From Leptasterias polaris (lineage: Eukaryota > Echinodermata > Asteroidea > Forcipulatida > Asteriidae), in the NCBI GenBank assembly GCA_037783415.1, contig JAZGTN010000073.1, positions 5,642,001 to 5,706,000 on the forward strand: a DNA stretch of 64,000 nt, in the 5' to 3' direction. Made by a program: the position numbers and the translations under genes. The notes under the pieces were generated by a model. It was not told the origin of the DNA and made no database searches. It saw only the letters and a program-made list of their open reading frames with translations. This document shows, piece after piece, positions 1-12,630 of this stretch. How positions within the stretch are numbered: position 1 is the stretch's first letter; every line of letters begins with the position of its first letter.

Positions 1-221
1 CTCGGGATAACTTCTCCCAACCAACCTTTAAGCCTTTTACTTGTGGCCGTATAGATAATATCACACTGTTTGCAAAACAGGTTACCTTGTATAATACCAT
101 GGCATTGCACCGGCGGGAAAATTTATGTGTAGCTTGTAAAAGAATTTGTTCATTTTGCATGGTAAAACTACACTCAACCATTTATTTTTACCTCCATGAC
201 TCAACCAAGTGCAGTGCAGAA

Positions 222-278
222 ACGAAAGAAAATAAGAAGAACAAGAAGAAAAAAAAGAAGAAGAAGAAGAACAAGTTC
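222..278. repeat. GAA-type microsatellite
   Basis: Purine-only tract made of AAG/AAGA units. A 71-codon open frame spans it only because the repeat lacks stops, so it is not taken as a gene. Confidence 0.85.
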
Positions 279-324
279 TACTTGGACTTAAGCTGGACTT
301 AAATGCGTTTGTTTTTCAAAGTAT

Positions 325-575
325 TATGTCCGACATGAACAATTTTGTCCGACTAGGTTCGTCGGACACAATTGATTGCACATAATGGTTATTCGAACTA
401 AAAGGGTCCCGAGAAACAGTAGGTTTGACTTAATAATTTGACTTAATAATTTGACATAATTCGGACAAAACGTATTGCCGGATACAATGGGTCGGACATC
501 TTGGTCGCGATGTTATTAGTTGTCGGACATAACTGTCAATGTCTCACATAAAGGTCGACACTACAAATCAAGCTG
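325..575. repeat. Degenerate GTCGGACA-type tandem array
   Basis: The motif GTCGGACA or its complement TGTCCGAC recurs about seven times at uneven spacing with decayed copies between. It looks like an old satellite or minisatellite relic. Confidence 0.45.
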
Positions 576-1323
576 TTTGTGTTAGAGGTGGTTGCCCATA
601 TAATATGGTCATAGATTGTAACATTATTTCTATGCATTCACCTAAGTGACGTCATTTATTCATTATGATTGGCAACCCTTTCAGAACCAAGATCTAAGAC
701 AAAACTTCCTCAAAATAATTAAATAAAAATTAAATAAAAAAATAACAACAAACCCCAATACCAGATAAACAACATGCCAGTGCTAAGAGAATTTTGAAGA
801 GAATATATCACATGCGTTAACATAACCAGTACCCATATAATTATCTTCTGCTTGCCGATAACCTGTAATCTGAAGCTTACTGTATACACCCGGGTACAGC
901 AAACATTGTTGGACCTCGTTGATTACTCCGAACGGGATATTTCTAGCATATTTTGTTTTTCTCAATCAAGAAAGTTCATCGCACTTTTATGACTAAGTAC
1001 GGGTCTAAACAGTGCGATGATGACATTATAACGTGATGCCTCTAGGCTGTTTTGAAATTAGGGTTATTGGATAGTCATAAAGGCGGTATCACGCTTACAA
1101 ATGTTTAGATTCAGTTACAATGTGGGGAGTATTGGCGATTAAACAGCAAAAAATAATTAAATAATATAAATAAGTATTGAACAGCATATATAAACCAAGA
1201 AATTTATAAATATTTATAAATAACCAGATAAATTAATAAATAAATAAACAATTAAATAAATATATTTATTTAATAATTTTTCTTTGACTAGTCAATTTTA
1301 CTGATTCTATGTTCAAGGGGTCT

Positions 1324-1359
1324 TGACCCATTTCTGGGTCAGAATGACTGGGTCAGACC
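1324..1359. repeat. Fragment of the GGGTCAG palindromic repeat family
   Basis: GACCCATTTCTGGGTCAG is followed by a second CTGGGTCAG. The same words in both orientations occur at 9581-9686, 45655-46095 and 49549-49692, so this is a short piece of a dispersed foldback family. Confidence 0.5.
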
Positions 1360-1907
1360 AAACGAAAAAAAAACACACGAAAAAACACCCCAAGTGTTGT
1401 TCTGAGTGTAGCTCAGAACACTTAACTACAAAAACTCAATGAAAATTAAAGCCCATAAACGAATTCAGATTTCCGAAAAAGGAAACTTCCAATCAACTTC
1501 CAATAAAATGTTCGCTAAATTAAGTTATTACAACGCAGGAAAAGACTAAATAATCACCCCTTCTTGCTTTGTTTTAAAAAAACTCCCAGTTATTTGCACT
1601 CACTGTTAACACATGTTTTGGCAACACCATGGTAGAATGATATGGGAGTAAACATGTATATCCTCGATCAATTCAATTTACGCAGAGGGTTTACAGCCCT
1701 TCTTGAACAATTGGGTCACTAAAGCTGGCCAGTGTTAATGGAATAATATTAACACACAAAAGGAGTATCACTCCCTTGCACTTCTTTGCAAGGGAGATTC
1801 ACGTGCGTCAGGTGTAAAGACTGTCTTGGTTGAAAATTCTTATTGAAATAAATGTGCATGAAATGTTACAGGTTTAATTTTAGATTTTGGGTTGAACAAG
1901 GAAAAAT

Positions 1908-1981
1908 TGACTAGAGCGGGATTTGAACCAACGACCTCCGGATTGACGTGCCGGCGCTCTACCAACTGAGCTATCTAGCCC
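1908..1981 (-). repeat. tRNA-like module (tRNA-derived repeat)
   Basis: Read on the minus strand this has a D-arm/A-box (TAGCTCAGTTGGTAGAGC) and a T-arm/B-box (GGTTCAAATCC) at tRNA spacing. The acceptor stem pairs only partly, and similar modules recur at 30911-30983, 31030-31105 and 52038-52117 with the same flanks. A dispersed tRNA-derived repeat therefore fits better than a working tRNA gene. Confidence 0.6.
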
Positions 1982-4900
1982 TATGATGGCGGTCTCCCTA
2001 TTTTGTCAATATCCTTGTTCGGTGGGTTTAATTTTTGTGTGTGGTAATTTTGAGAAGAAAAGAAACAAACAGGCAAACAAACAATTGCTTAGCTTTATGC
2101 ATTTGTTCGTAAAAATTCAGGCCCTTTTCAAGAAGAAGACCATTCACATGCAGTGTTCTCAGTTCGAATTTCTTTGGGAAAAAAAATTAAAAATTACTGT
2201 TTTGTTTTTCCCAAATCAACTGATCCGTACCTTCCCTTTAAGCAAAGAGAAATGGGAAGGTGGTATATTGCGACGACATTGAAGCACTTAAGTCGCGTTG
2301 CTGGAGGGACTCCTTTCACGTTGAATACGGCACAGAAATAAAACACCACAACACGATCGCACTGATAAGCACTTTGTTAATTCAATATAAATATTTGAAA
2401 ACTGATGCAAATTTCTCAAAGGACCTGTTTTTTGTGGTTTCGGGAGGGATCGTTTCTCTCACGAACGTGAAGCAATTATAAAGGTTTCCAAATAAACAAT
2501 GTGAGGGGGAAAATGAATAATTCGGTGCGTACATGTTGAGAATAATAACAAATCAATGTTCTCTGCCTTGTTTAGTTTATTTGTTCGTTTTGCAAGTAAT
2601 AATAGGTTTTGGACTTTTTTTCGCAAAACGTTGTAAGCACCAAAAAGAGCTTAGCACAGAAATATACTGCTTGTCAGGAACGGGTTCCCTGTCACACCAT
2701 GATGTCTCATCATTAACACTGGTGCCCGCTATCTTTCTGCTTAGCAATTTCTGAGGCAAACTGCTTAACGGCTTATTGTAATCGGACCGCGGGTATAATG
2801 GTATTTAAGGATTCACGGGGAAGGCGAATTTGCAACAATACCACACCGGTCTGGAGCATCTTCTGTAATGAAAATATCATCATTGATCGAGTGTGTCTTT
2901 TCACACGATGAAATGCAAACCACAGAGGTAAAAGGAAAGAAAATAATACTAAAATCAGTTATTATTATACAGTGCTGTATTACAAACGCTAAATCAATGC
3001 ACCTCATAAACAACCGGTGATCGATGACTTGTTAAAAGTAAAATTAGCATATTCATGTTTTTTTCCCAGGCGATTTTTCTTTCACCTCCGATGGGCGCCA
3101 ACCCTATTCTGGTGGTGCGGGTTCCTCCGTGTTCATACACTGCCTCAGGCATCTTTGATGCACTCCCGAACCGCTAGGGCCCCGGCGAGGCTTTGTGTGC
3201 TGGAGACCACGCCGTCGATAATTTCAATTTTCTTCATTAGAAGATGGGTCAAGAGAGAGGAGATCTTCCTGACGCATGACAAATAGGGATATACTTCTAC
3301 AGCTTGCAACTGGCGGTTCTTTTTTTCCCCAAGTTTTTTTCTTTCGCCAATTTTTGCCGCTCACTTGCTCTGCAGACAGTAATTTTTTACCGATAAGCTG
3401 CCAGGTCGTTCATATTCAATTTAATTTCAATCACAGTTTACAGCTATTATCCTGATGATGTTTTTAAAGGGATGTATTTGTGTGGTTTCTCGTCCGGTAT
3501 TCCTGAACGGCGCGCCATTTTGAATGGATGCCAAAACAAGGTTTGATGCCGTGTGTATGATGATATATATTTCAGAAAACATTATTTGACGGATTGCCTG
3601 GTTTAAGTACATTGCGATGTAGGTTTGTAGAATCGCTTTTGTTGGTTTGTGTGTGTCCCCCCTCCCCCAGCTCAGGAAAAAGAAAACGAGAAAGACAGAA
3701 AGATAGAAAGACAGAAAGATAGAAAGATAGATAGAAAGAAAGATTGAAAGAAAGATAGAAAGAAAGATAGAAGAGGAAGGAAAAGAGGGAGAAGAAGAAG
3801 AAGGAAAACAAAGTGGACCGTTGTCTAAATAAAATAAAACCCTTTTCCGACCGCAGAAGAATTCGCAAATATTGAGCCACTAGGGGCCGCTGAAATTATA
3901 CGAAGAACGGACAATCATCATCTCTTTTCCCAATAATCAAATTTGAAGTTAAAGGTAGGGTCGTACTTTGATAAAGACATCGATGAGGTATTGCGTACTT
4001 TCTATCCTAAAGCCTAGATTTGTCGGCATTACGTAATACCAACACCAAACGAAGACCCTTCCTTTTAAGGCTTAACTTGTTTCAATTTGAGTAGAACTGG
4101 GGGAAGTTTTCGTTAATGTGAAACAACATCAAAACAAATGCAGAAATAGCAACTGGTCCATTTCTGAGGAAAGTGATTAAACACTTGAACAATGAAGACA
4201 TCTAAGACAGTTCGATAAAAACGAAACGCGGTTTCAAAATACCTTGAATTGAGTCGAAGGGAAGATGATTTGGAGCAGAGACTCAAATCAAAGGTAATCT
4301 TCACAGACGCCGCCAAAGTATGACACTAATCCACACTCAGGCTAATTCAGAATGTTACACGAATGTTAAACATTGACAGTTAATCCAAGGTGTGCGCAAT
4401 GCGTGAAAACAGTTATTGACGGACCGGCAGTAAAACGTGCCACCTAACACGTTAACTACCCATGTAATGGAACCTGGCGACGTTTCCAAATTTACTTCAA
4501 GCTCACCTAGTCGGAGTTTGAGCTAATTCAACGGCTGATTTGAATCCATCCTTACCCACGGATTGGAAAGCAGATACTAGACTTAATCACAATCAGTATT
4601 TACTTAGATATGCATTGCTTCTCCGTAAATAATGTCCACAGTGCAAAGGACGCAATCAAAGAAGCTATCACTCTTTCCGTACACTTCCAGACGATAATAA
4701 AGACACCATTTATTAAACACGCCTAAAACGTTCCAGCTGAAGCATTGAAAAATCTCACATCTTGAATGTCAAAAACACTCAATACTGACGTCATCTTACA
4801 TGAAAGCAGCTGCAGACCATTACAACAAATATATCAATTTTTAAAAGACAACCGAATAGAAAAAAATTCTTTTTAGGTGAGGCTTCACGGTTGATTAAAC

Positions 4901-6011
4901 AACCTCGACTAAACATACCGACCTTCAAGCTAGAAGTGTTCTTCGAAGTGTTTGTCAGAATAAGAAAAACGAAGAAGACACAAGTGTTCTTCAGAAATAC
5001 GATATATAAAAGAAGACCCGGTCCAGCCATGAAGATGATGATTCATCGGGGTCACACTTAGTGCTGAATGTTTTCATCAACAAAACACTCCGGATTCACC
5101 TATGAATAACTTAATTTCATTTTTAATTTTCTCAGTTTACTCTAAGAGCTATAGGTCTCACACGTAGGAGGCTTTGCCTTTGATAACCCGAGACTGGAGG
5201 CAGCAAACGAGTAGATGTAACTTAAGGAAACAAACAAAAATGGCTCTTTCTCTTTGAAACAATATCCAGATTTAGTCATCTTAAAGCCCGATGCAATTTT
5301 GTCTCTCTCTTGAAATTTAGATTTATCAAGTACTTCCTTCCTCTTCGATGCAAACACTCCAGAATCGTCATCTCCCCTTCACCTTTCTTGAGATCTACAG
5401 GCGGCAGTGAATGACGCCTTTCAGGCTCCCTGTCAGTTACGTATGTTTGGAGTTTTCCTTTCATTTTCCAAACTGAACATGTCTTCATTGTCTTCTTTTT
5501 GATATGGTTCTCTAAGCTTGTGGCTCACACTGTAAACCATCTCAAAACACCTGTCAGCATAAGAACCTTGACAAAGACTTAAAGTTGCATTGCCCGATAT
5601 TCGATGCTGCATGGCTTAATTTTTCTATGAACGAATTTGACAGATGATGCCGTTTAAAAATGAAAAACATAGACAAACTTTCGCATGCCACGGACAATAC
5701 AAAAAAAAAAACCGGAAAAAACATCGAATAAAAGTATATAATTATATATATATATTTCAAATCAAAATTTTCTGATCAAATCGGCCAAACATATGCTAAT
5801 GCTAAAAGATGTTTTCTGAAAATGTAAACACAATTTTCTCTAACTTTCCAGTGTTATGGGCTTTGGAGACAAGACCGGGCTAAGCGAAAGTCCTACTCTT
5901 CATGACTGAATCGTGCGGTGTACCCCCCCCCCCCCCGGTTCTGAAGTAGACGTCTCAACCGTTAGACTACCGAGTGCGCCCGGTGAGGGGAGGCCGAACG
6001 AGACATCAGCT
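1982..6011. other. Non-coding stretch, no gene seen
   Basis: Only short unrelated open frames occur. It holds a probable decayed relative of the GGGCCCAATTTCATAGAGC element (about 2637-2790), a GAAA-type tract (3677-3808) and a pure C tract of 14 (5923-5936). The rest shows nothing recognisable. Confidence 0.55.
3677..3808. repeat. GAAAGATA-type microsatellite and purine tract
   Basis: Nearly pure purine strand built of AGAAAGATAG and AGAAAGACAG units passing into GAAGAAGAAG. An antisense open frame rich in FYLS repeats (3572-3880) is a translation of this tract. Confidence 0.9.
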
Positions 6012-6206
6012 GGGCCCAATTTCATAGAGCTGCTTAAGCAGAAAAATATTGCTTAACAATTGTCTACTAAGCAGAAAGGAGCAGGATACCAGTCACAAAT
6101 TATACATGTGACATGGTAGTTTGGCTGGTAACCTTATTCTGGTTAGCGAAATTGTGTTGTGCTTAGCTACTTTTTTGTGCTTAAGCAGCTCTATGAAATT
6201 GGGCCC
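6012..6206. mobile_element. MITE family A, full copy
   Basis: Starts GGGCCCAATTTCATAGAGCT and ends with its reverse complement, giving terminal inverted repeats of about 28 bases around a core rich in GCTTA/TAAGC words and no coding capacity. Two more copies lie at 12631-12813 and 49815-50014. The copy at 12631 begins CAGGGCCC, resembling the CAGGG start of many hAT-type ends, but a clear 8-base target duplication is not visible. Confidence 0.8.
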
Positions 6207-7421
6207 TGCTCTAGAATGCAGGGTCTGTGGGTTCGACTCCAACCTAAGGCTGTAAACTTCTTGTCCAGCAGAATTTGGAAAACAGTGACTAAAGAGTGCT
6301 TTCGGTGTTCGGGAAAAACCGAAAGTTAAATTCGTCATCCCGATAGGCCCTCTATTATTACGTGAACAAATTAATATATTATTTGATTTAGTGTTCAATT
6401 TACCATGTATATTTTTTACAAAAAAAGATCGAGTGCTGATACAACGAATTTAATAGTGCCCTTGTAGAAATCAGGTCAGATTTTGACAAACCTTAGGTGA
6501 CTAAAACAGTCAGTAAATATAAACTCTATTTCACACACAGCTGATTCTAAACGAGTTGATTTAGGATTACATTTGTTTAGGTCGCATTGATGTGGGGCAA
6601 TTTGGACACAAATTTGTTCTGCATACTCGTATACACGGCAGTGGGAAATCAATTGGTTTCTTTGAAAAGAAGAAGTTGGCAACATGGATTACACTTGCGG
6701 TCTCAGGGCTGTGTAGTGAGAGAGTTTCGATATGAGGGGGGAGGGGGAGGGGGGGCAGTTTTCTTTGGTCACGTGGTTGTTGGACGCCATTTTTTTTTTT
6801 ACAAATGCATTGACAACCAATGTCCAGTCTAGTCTGGCACCCTGTCTGCACTCATGTGTTCTTACTTTTGGACTTGAACCCACAAAAAGGGGGATTCTAA
6901 TGGCAAGATGTTGCAACTCTCTCAATACACTGCTCTGGGTGGTCACACAGACGAGCGCCCCCAAGCGTCACAGGACAGGAAGAATTAAATCTAGGGTTGA
7001 AATGGTGCGCAGATCAACGTATTAAATCCAGCTCAGTAAAATAATGTCGTTTGTACAAAGTTATACTGGGCCTAATTAATTATCGAACTTACTTGTATAA
7101 CGAAGGCAATGGTCTTGTCAACAACAACGACTGGTAGAGGCCTTTCACGGTGGCACCGTGTTCGCCGTGCTGGAATACTGTCATGACGTGTGTCATTGCG
7201 ACGGGGTTGCAAGACGGAGCCGATTGAGGACATAATGAACCTAAATGCCCAAGTATGGCACCGAAATACACCTACAAATGCTTCATTGCCCAAAGTGAAA
7301 ACACAATCAAAGAAGATGTTCCTTAGCTTATTTTGTACGCGATTAGTGTAGTGCACTATTCCATATTATGTGGCACAGGAAAGCTCCCACCCAATGTTCC
7401 TGTATTTTTATATACCATGCC
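6207..7421. other. Non-coding stretch with a tRNA-like B-box at the start
   Basis: GTGGGTTCGACTCC near 6228 resembles a tRNA B-box, suggesting a SINE fragment interrupted by the MITE at 6012-6206. The open frames at 6567-7025 overlap on both strands across G-rich simple sequence and look like chance. Confidence 0.4.
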
Positions 7422-7585
7422 CGATATGGGGCAGAGGGAGGCCCCCCCAAACTAACCCTAACCCTAACACACTCTTCCCTCTTGTATACAGAAGCACCCC
7501 CCCTAAAATTCTCAAAAGAATTCCTGAGATTCCCAGAACACAATGAAGACACAATAGAGGGGGGGCCTCCCTCTGCCCCATATCG
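7422..7585. repeat. Perfect 27-base inverted repeat enclosing telomere-like units
   Basis: The arms at 7422-7448 and 7559-7585 are exact reverse complements beginning CGATATGGGGCAGAGGGAGG. Between them lie CTAACCCTAACCCTAAC (7452-7468) and the first copy of a word that recurs at 7660-7710 and near 48582-48632. Several open frames crossing this stretch on both strands are products of the inverted repeat. Confidence 0.75.
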
Positions 7586-7710
7586 AGCAGCAATTGTATT
7601 TTTAACACACACAAACACGCACACAACCCTTTTGTGCAGAAGTAACAAACCCCGCCCGGAAAATCCTCAAAAGAATTCCTGAGATTCCCAGAACACAATG
7701 AAAACACAAT
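7505..7710. repeat. Direct repeat of about 51 bases, two local copies
   Basis: Copies at about 7505-7555 and 7660-7710 share TCAAAAGAATTCCTGAGATT and CCCAGAACACAATGAA with a few changes. A third copy lies at about 48582-48632 beside SINE body sequence, so the word probably belongs to a retroposed family. Confidence 0.7.
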
Positions 7711-9580
7711 GGGAGGGGTTTGGGCGTACACGATCAAAACAACACATGTCAGTTGGTTTAGTCCAGTGGTTCGGTCATGTAAAACTTATTGTGCAAAGTT
7801 CTGGATGGAGCACTACACTCAATAGAGAGACTCATGCAAAGAGCCTCATTAATGTGAAACCACAACATTTTTTTCTGACAGTCAAAGGTTTTTGAAGAAC
7901 ATGGTTTGTATGGACTGTTGGGAAATGGCCCAACATTGTGGCCCTTTGATTGTTGACTTTCAACCTGGAGTTTTTTTAAATTATTTTCTTTTAAAAATAG
8001 CCCAATTTAATTTAAAAGTATAGTGTCATTTTTCCATGATGGAGTCTTTCCCGGTAAACTTGTTAAGGGGTGTTTTTATTTTGGTTGAGCCTATCGCTCA
8101 AAAACTAAACGGCTAACCTACTAAATATTGAAAATAAAATAAAGTTAAGTTGTCATAAAATATATTTGATTGGTTTTCAAGAGGCTGAGAGACTGTTAAA
8201 TACTTTTGAGTATTTTTGAATACTTATAATTTAGCAATTCGGTTGCTATCTGGTTTACTGTAGTGCACCCTGAGAGTGAGCGCGGCGTAGGTTAGGACGC
8301 CTCCTAGCGGCGGAAAAGACCGTGGATCGGTTTCAGTGCCTCAACAAAAGGCGCTAGGAAGTGTGGCGTCAGAATGTTCTGGCTACATGACAATGAGCTT
8401 GAACCACAAAAGGTCATGAGGGTCCTTCCCCGGAATGTGTTTGTAAGTTTCAAAGTACGTGTGTACATTAGATAATTCCGAGCAGAAGCGGCTGCCAAGA
8501 AAAGTTCCCTGCAATTGAAAAGAGACTTCCTTGTGCCATCAGACCAAGATACATTGCTGCGTGTTCACTACAGTGGCTACCATGTATAAACGCACTGAGG
8601 TTTAACGTGTAAACACAAATTAAAAATCGTTTCCTTGTTGGCAGATTCACTTTATTCGGGTTCACGTAAATTATTCATAAAACATGCAGCTGCGTATCTC
8701 TTACTTGTATCTTCTATTTTGTTTGAATTAAACAGTTAATTAATTAAGCCCCTCCCCTTGAACATTGATTATGCACAGCAAGCAGCTAGAAGGTTAAGGT
8801 AATTTTTTCCACCGAAAAAGTCATACATTGTTGTTCTGTTTTTTAAACCCTTACACCGGTGTGTAATGGCCATGTCACATGAGGCAATTCACAGGCAACC
8901 AGTTCCAGGCAATCTCCAATGAGAAAACTCATTCACATTTCAGTTTTCTCATCTTTTTCTTTGGAATAGTGAGTTAGAGTAAGAAGAATGTCTCTAGTGC
9001 TGCCGAAGTGTTCCTTGTGCATACAGTGAATAAGTGGTTGCCTCCAAGTTGCCTAAAAATTGCACTTTGTGACAAGGTTTTGCTACATAGGCCTACTGTA
9101 AACTGAGTACTTTCTGAGTTCTGTGGGAAAAAATCCACAAACTATGTTTTTTCTTTATCTCCAATGAAAATGCTTCATAGACAGATGCGGTAGTGTAACA
9201 GACAAAGCGGTGACCACATCCCTTTACAAACAGCAACTCTTTACTCAGAGCAATGTATAATAAATTAACTGTTTATGAAAATATACATTACTGGAGAAAC
9301 CTTTTAAGTACAAAATAAGCATTTTCCGCCTATATTCAAAACAACTAATGGTACGACCAGTAAAGTTCAGCGGTAAGTAATTCATTTAAGTGTAGGTTGA
9401 ACAAAGCTAAATAGCGTGAGATTTGAACCTGCGACTTCCCGATTAACGATACTCAATAAGTAATTCAATACAATGTTGGTTTTAACGTAAACGAATATCT
9501 GATATGCATTGTACACTCCCCAGTGTCATAACCGTCTCCAAAGTCAGTTTCCGATAACCGCTTCTAATTACAGAAAAAGT
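7711..9580. other. Non-coding stretch, nothing recognised
   Basis: No open frame resembles a protein. A fragment at about 9405-9445 (TTTGAACCTGCGACTTCC) is a decayed antisense tRNA-like T-arm. Confidence 0.5.
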
Positions 9581-9686
9581 CAGGATCAGAACTGACCCAG
9601 ATCCGAGTCTCGAAGAGCCTGACCTTATATGGGTCAGTCTGACCCGGATTCTGTCTCAAAATGACCCAGAAATGGGTCAAACAGAC
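9581..9686. repeat. GGGTCAG palindromic repeat, second copy
   Basis: Dense GGGTCA/TGACCC words in both orientations, including GGGTCAGTCTGACCCGG, can fold back into a hairpin. It shares the AGGATCAGAACTGACCC edge with the copies at 45.6-46.1 and 49.5-49.7 kb. Confidence 0.65.
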
Positions 9687-9756
9687 GTACAATTTGAGTT
9701 AAAAATCCAATTTTGTGAAAAGAGTGTACATGATTCGTCTCTCGTCACCGAGCTCG

Positions 9757-9860
9757 CTTGGTGGCCTAGTGTTTAAGATATACTGATGGGGGTCGTAGGT
9801 TCGAACCTCATCAGGGTAGTGCGACAGTGTTTTCCCCCGCAGGGTTGGGGAAAGCATTGA
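9757..9860 (+). mobile_element. tRNA-derived SINE head, fragment
   Basis: An A-box-like GTGGCCTAGTGTTTAAGAT is followed about 35 bases later by the B-box GGTTCGAACCTC, then a tRNA-unrelated body. No clear tail is seen. The A-box and B-box order gives the plus strand. Confidence 0.55.
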
Positions 9861-11094
9861 GTATACAGTGTTTATCACACATCGGTATAATATGGTAAAA
9901 TCAGTACTGTTACTAAAGGCCCCGATGCAAATTGTTACATCCACAAAATAAAGCAATGCACTGTTATTTGGTTGTAAATAATATCACATTTTGTCATACT
10001 TATTCTTTACACGAAAGCCCTTAATACTTTTTAACTCTCCAAGAAATACCAAAGCAGAAGTATAAGTCATAAAATAACAGGAAATTGGAGTTGAATTGAT
10101 TGACCTATTTCTGGCTAGAATAATATCCACACTCTATGTCTGTGTACAATCTTCGGCTCTGGAATATAGAAGGTCGTAGTGCATTTTAAAAGGATTTCCT
10201 GATTGGTTTTGCATATTTTGGAACTATACTAATAAATGGAGTTTATTGATCAAAAGTGATCTCCAACTGTTTGGCAAAAAGCAACATTCACTTTCGAATA
10301 ATAACATGTATTAATTTGTTGATTTTCATTTAATACTTCAAAGTTATATGCATTTTTCATTTTAACACCTTTTTGGTTGGTAAGCAGTTTGGAAAACTGT
10401 TAACTTTCTTGTAATCTTATTATAATGTGTTTGTATAAAGTCAGCGGGAATAGAGATTGCCGCTACTCAGTATTCCTCGAGATACAAATTCTAAAAATGT
10501 CAACAGTAGGCCTAAACGTGGTGACTGTTTGAATGCCATTTTGGGTATATGAAGCTGATTTTACTCCTTGAACAACGTCTAGTTCTACATTTGAGTTTGT
10601 TGCGCTGGTTGGTCATAATATTCACGACTCAGATACGGCTGTGATAGTCTCCTGTCAATGTGGGTATGTTGGAAGTTGTGATACTCATCTGGTGCGGGTT
10701 TTTGCGAAGGGTTCAGTTATGTACAATGACGATGCTAGCCTCCTTTCGTTCGATGTGCAAGTCCTACTGGGATAATAGGCAGCAACTAGTCTTGTTTGAC
10801 CATTTTTGCGACATGATTAGTTCCGTATTGTTTATACACTGATACACTTGATTCACCTAGTCTCCTCTCCTCTCGTTCTGTATTGAGGCGTATCCCTCTG
10901 TAGATCAAATCCTTGTTCTAGTCTGTGCTAGCTGGACAGGGCCAATTCTTCATGACAAATTATTGCGAAAGTTCTGTGACGCAATAGCACGGTGACGACG
11001 CAGGATATAATGTTAAAGTAAGTTTATAATCCATTCAGTCACGTGATGTTGACAGCTTTCATGATAGCTTTCCAGCTCAGACCCTGATCAACGA
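9861..11094. other. Non-coding stretch, nothing recognised
   Basis: AT-rich with scattered stops in every frame. The 60-codon frame at 10660 has no features of a protein. Confidence 0.5.
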
Positions 11095-11391
11095 TTAATA
11101 TGCATATCCCGATGGGCCTGCTCGGTCTGTCCGCAACGTGTTCTGATATATGTGCTCAATCGGGCCGCTACGTTCAGCTCCCCCACTGTACCCACCAGGT
11201 GAGCCGCTCATAACCTCATAAACGGAGAGCGTGTCAGCTCCACCTCTACGGCCCTGCTCTATCTGCGCATCGACGGGTGGCTCACCTAACAGGTACATCG
11301 CCAACTGTACGATAGCCAAAACACAGATGAGGAGGACCTCAACGATGACCAGGATGTAAAAAACAACAATTGGGAACCCAAACACCGCCAT
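11095..11391 (-). CDS. Small single-pass membrane protein with intramembrane Glu and YxxM/YxN tail
   Basis: An open frame of 98 residues with no match I recognise. The first Met lies in a good start context (A at -3, G at +4) with an in-frame TGA just upstream. Residues 6-34 form one hydrophobic helix with a lone acidic residue, E18. There is no separate signal peptide, so the N-terminus would be very short and outside, with residues 36-98 in the cytoplasm. The tail has Y58 in SVYEVM (YxxM, the p85/PI3K SH2 type), Y82 in IYQNT (YxN, the GRB2 type), and Y96 and Y98 at the end. The start and helix match the protein at 13179-13457: F4, P7, V10, F11, L14, V15 and E18 are identical. In vertebrates, DAP10, DAP12 and CD3 chains combine an acidic membrane residue with such tails. 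An adaptor role is inference, and it could also be the last exon of a larger gene. Confidence 0.55.
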   Translation of the reverse strand: MAVFGFPIVVFYILVIVEVLLICVLAIVQLAMYLLGEPPVDAQIEQGRRGGADTLSVYEVMSGSPGGYSGGAERSGPIEHIYQNTLRTDRAGPSGYAY

Positions 11392-11837
11392 GTTTAATAA
11401 CGATCCTCAAGTTATCAACCTGATACGACAACCACTAAAAACACAGTCCAACAAAGTCGGGTGCACGTCACTCGGTTTCCTTGTACATAAATACACACTT
11501 CGTACACCCGCAGCCCCAGCCCCTACTTCATGGAAATACTTGTGCGCAGAGTAATCCGAAAACTCTTTCATATTTTTTTCTTTCTTTCTTTTGTTGTGAC
11601 AATGGCCTTTGTGGCTTGCAAACACATTGCAAGGTCAACGTTGATGTTTGGATATGACATTCTGTCTAAAACTTGGCTTTTTCCATTGCAAAAGCTCATC
11701 GTATTTCCGTGAGACTATACAGTGGGTTGGTTAAATGCGCATTACATAATTTTGAATTCATTTCCTTAGAGGCAGCTGAGAATCACTGTAGTTTGGGGAA
11801 GTCGTGACTCGTGATACACCCCGGGTATTAAAAGATC

Positions 11838-11990
11838 GATCCATTAAGCCCCTCCTCCTTGACCGAGTTGACCAATCACAGCCGCGAAACCCGATCACAT
11901 TAGTGCAAAGATCACCAAACGGCTCAAATGGTGATCAGATTTTGCGGTTGTGATTGGTCAATGAGAAATGGGTGTGGCTTAATGGATCGG
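11838..11990. mobile_element. MITE with CGATCCATTAAGCC ends
   Basis: Left CGATCCATTAAGCC and right GGCTTAATGGATCG are exact reverse complements. The inner parts (TTGACCAATCACAG and TGTGATTGGTCAA) also pair, giving long imperfect inverted repeats around a short loop. The flanks GGTATTAAAA and GTATATTAAAA may hold a target duplication. Confidence 0.7.
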
Positions 11991-12630
11991 TATATTAAAA
12001 TATCATCCTCATCAAGCCTAACACCACTCAGATGAGCTGGAGATGATCATTGCCCCCTAAAATGGAGGAGTTTAACCCTTTTTCCATTCAAGCTACTTTT
12101 GTGATTGGATAATGACATAAATAGGATTGCTCTGAAGCCACGCCCCTTAACTTTCAAACCCCGCCCCGTGATGGTTATTTGCCTAACCAAAGACTATATT
12201 TGAGTGCCGAAGGAGCAAGATGAAGAACTCCGGCTGAATTATGAAATGTGCACTGGACGCTAGCAGCAAGTAGCCCCTTTGATGCGTCAAGCGTATTTCA
12301 CGGGTTAGCAGGAAATTTTTGCTTGTGCGCTTGCGTAGTCCATGTTACTAGGCATTCTAAGCTTACACAGCTAGCGCAGAAATTCGGCGCTTGCTCGATA
12401 AGCGAAGAATGGTGATCTCAAGCGCAGATTTCAATAGAGAATGCTATCAATGATATAACAAAGCATCACTTGCTGAAATGGCGCTTATAAGAATTTCACG
12501 TTCCAACAATAGATAAAGTCTAGTTTCCCATCTTAACACTGACACAGTCTAAAACATTACTAGGCCCTCCAGAGGCTCTGTCTAACGATTACAAACCACA
12601 CATAAGATTGATTGATGATTGTTATCAAAC

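Larger units (their letters stand above)
1..1907. other. Non-coding, AT-rich, no gene seen
   Basis: Stops are frequent in all frames and no open frame resembles a protein family. The stretch holds a GAA-type microsatellite (about 222-278), a loose array of GTCGGACA-like motifs (about 325-575), A/T simple sequence with repeated AAATAAAT (about 1140-1290) and a small palindrome at 1324-1359. Confidence 0.6.

Noticed and set aside
1908..1981. A functional tRNA gene
   Set aside because: Boxes A and B are good, but the acceptor and anticodon stems pair poorly and the same module with the same flanks is dispersed in the window, so it is a tRNA-derived repeat.
3572..3880. Open frame of 102 codons rich in FYLS repeats
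   Set aside because: It is the antisense translation of a GAAAGATA microsatellite.
7452..7468. Telomere end
   Set aside because: Only about three CCCTAA units inside an inverted repeat, with ordinary sequence on both sides.
7343..7737. Overlapping frames of about 100 codons on both strands
   Set aside because: They arise because the stretch is a perfect inverted repeat plus a direct repeat; the frames mirror each other.
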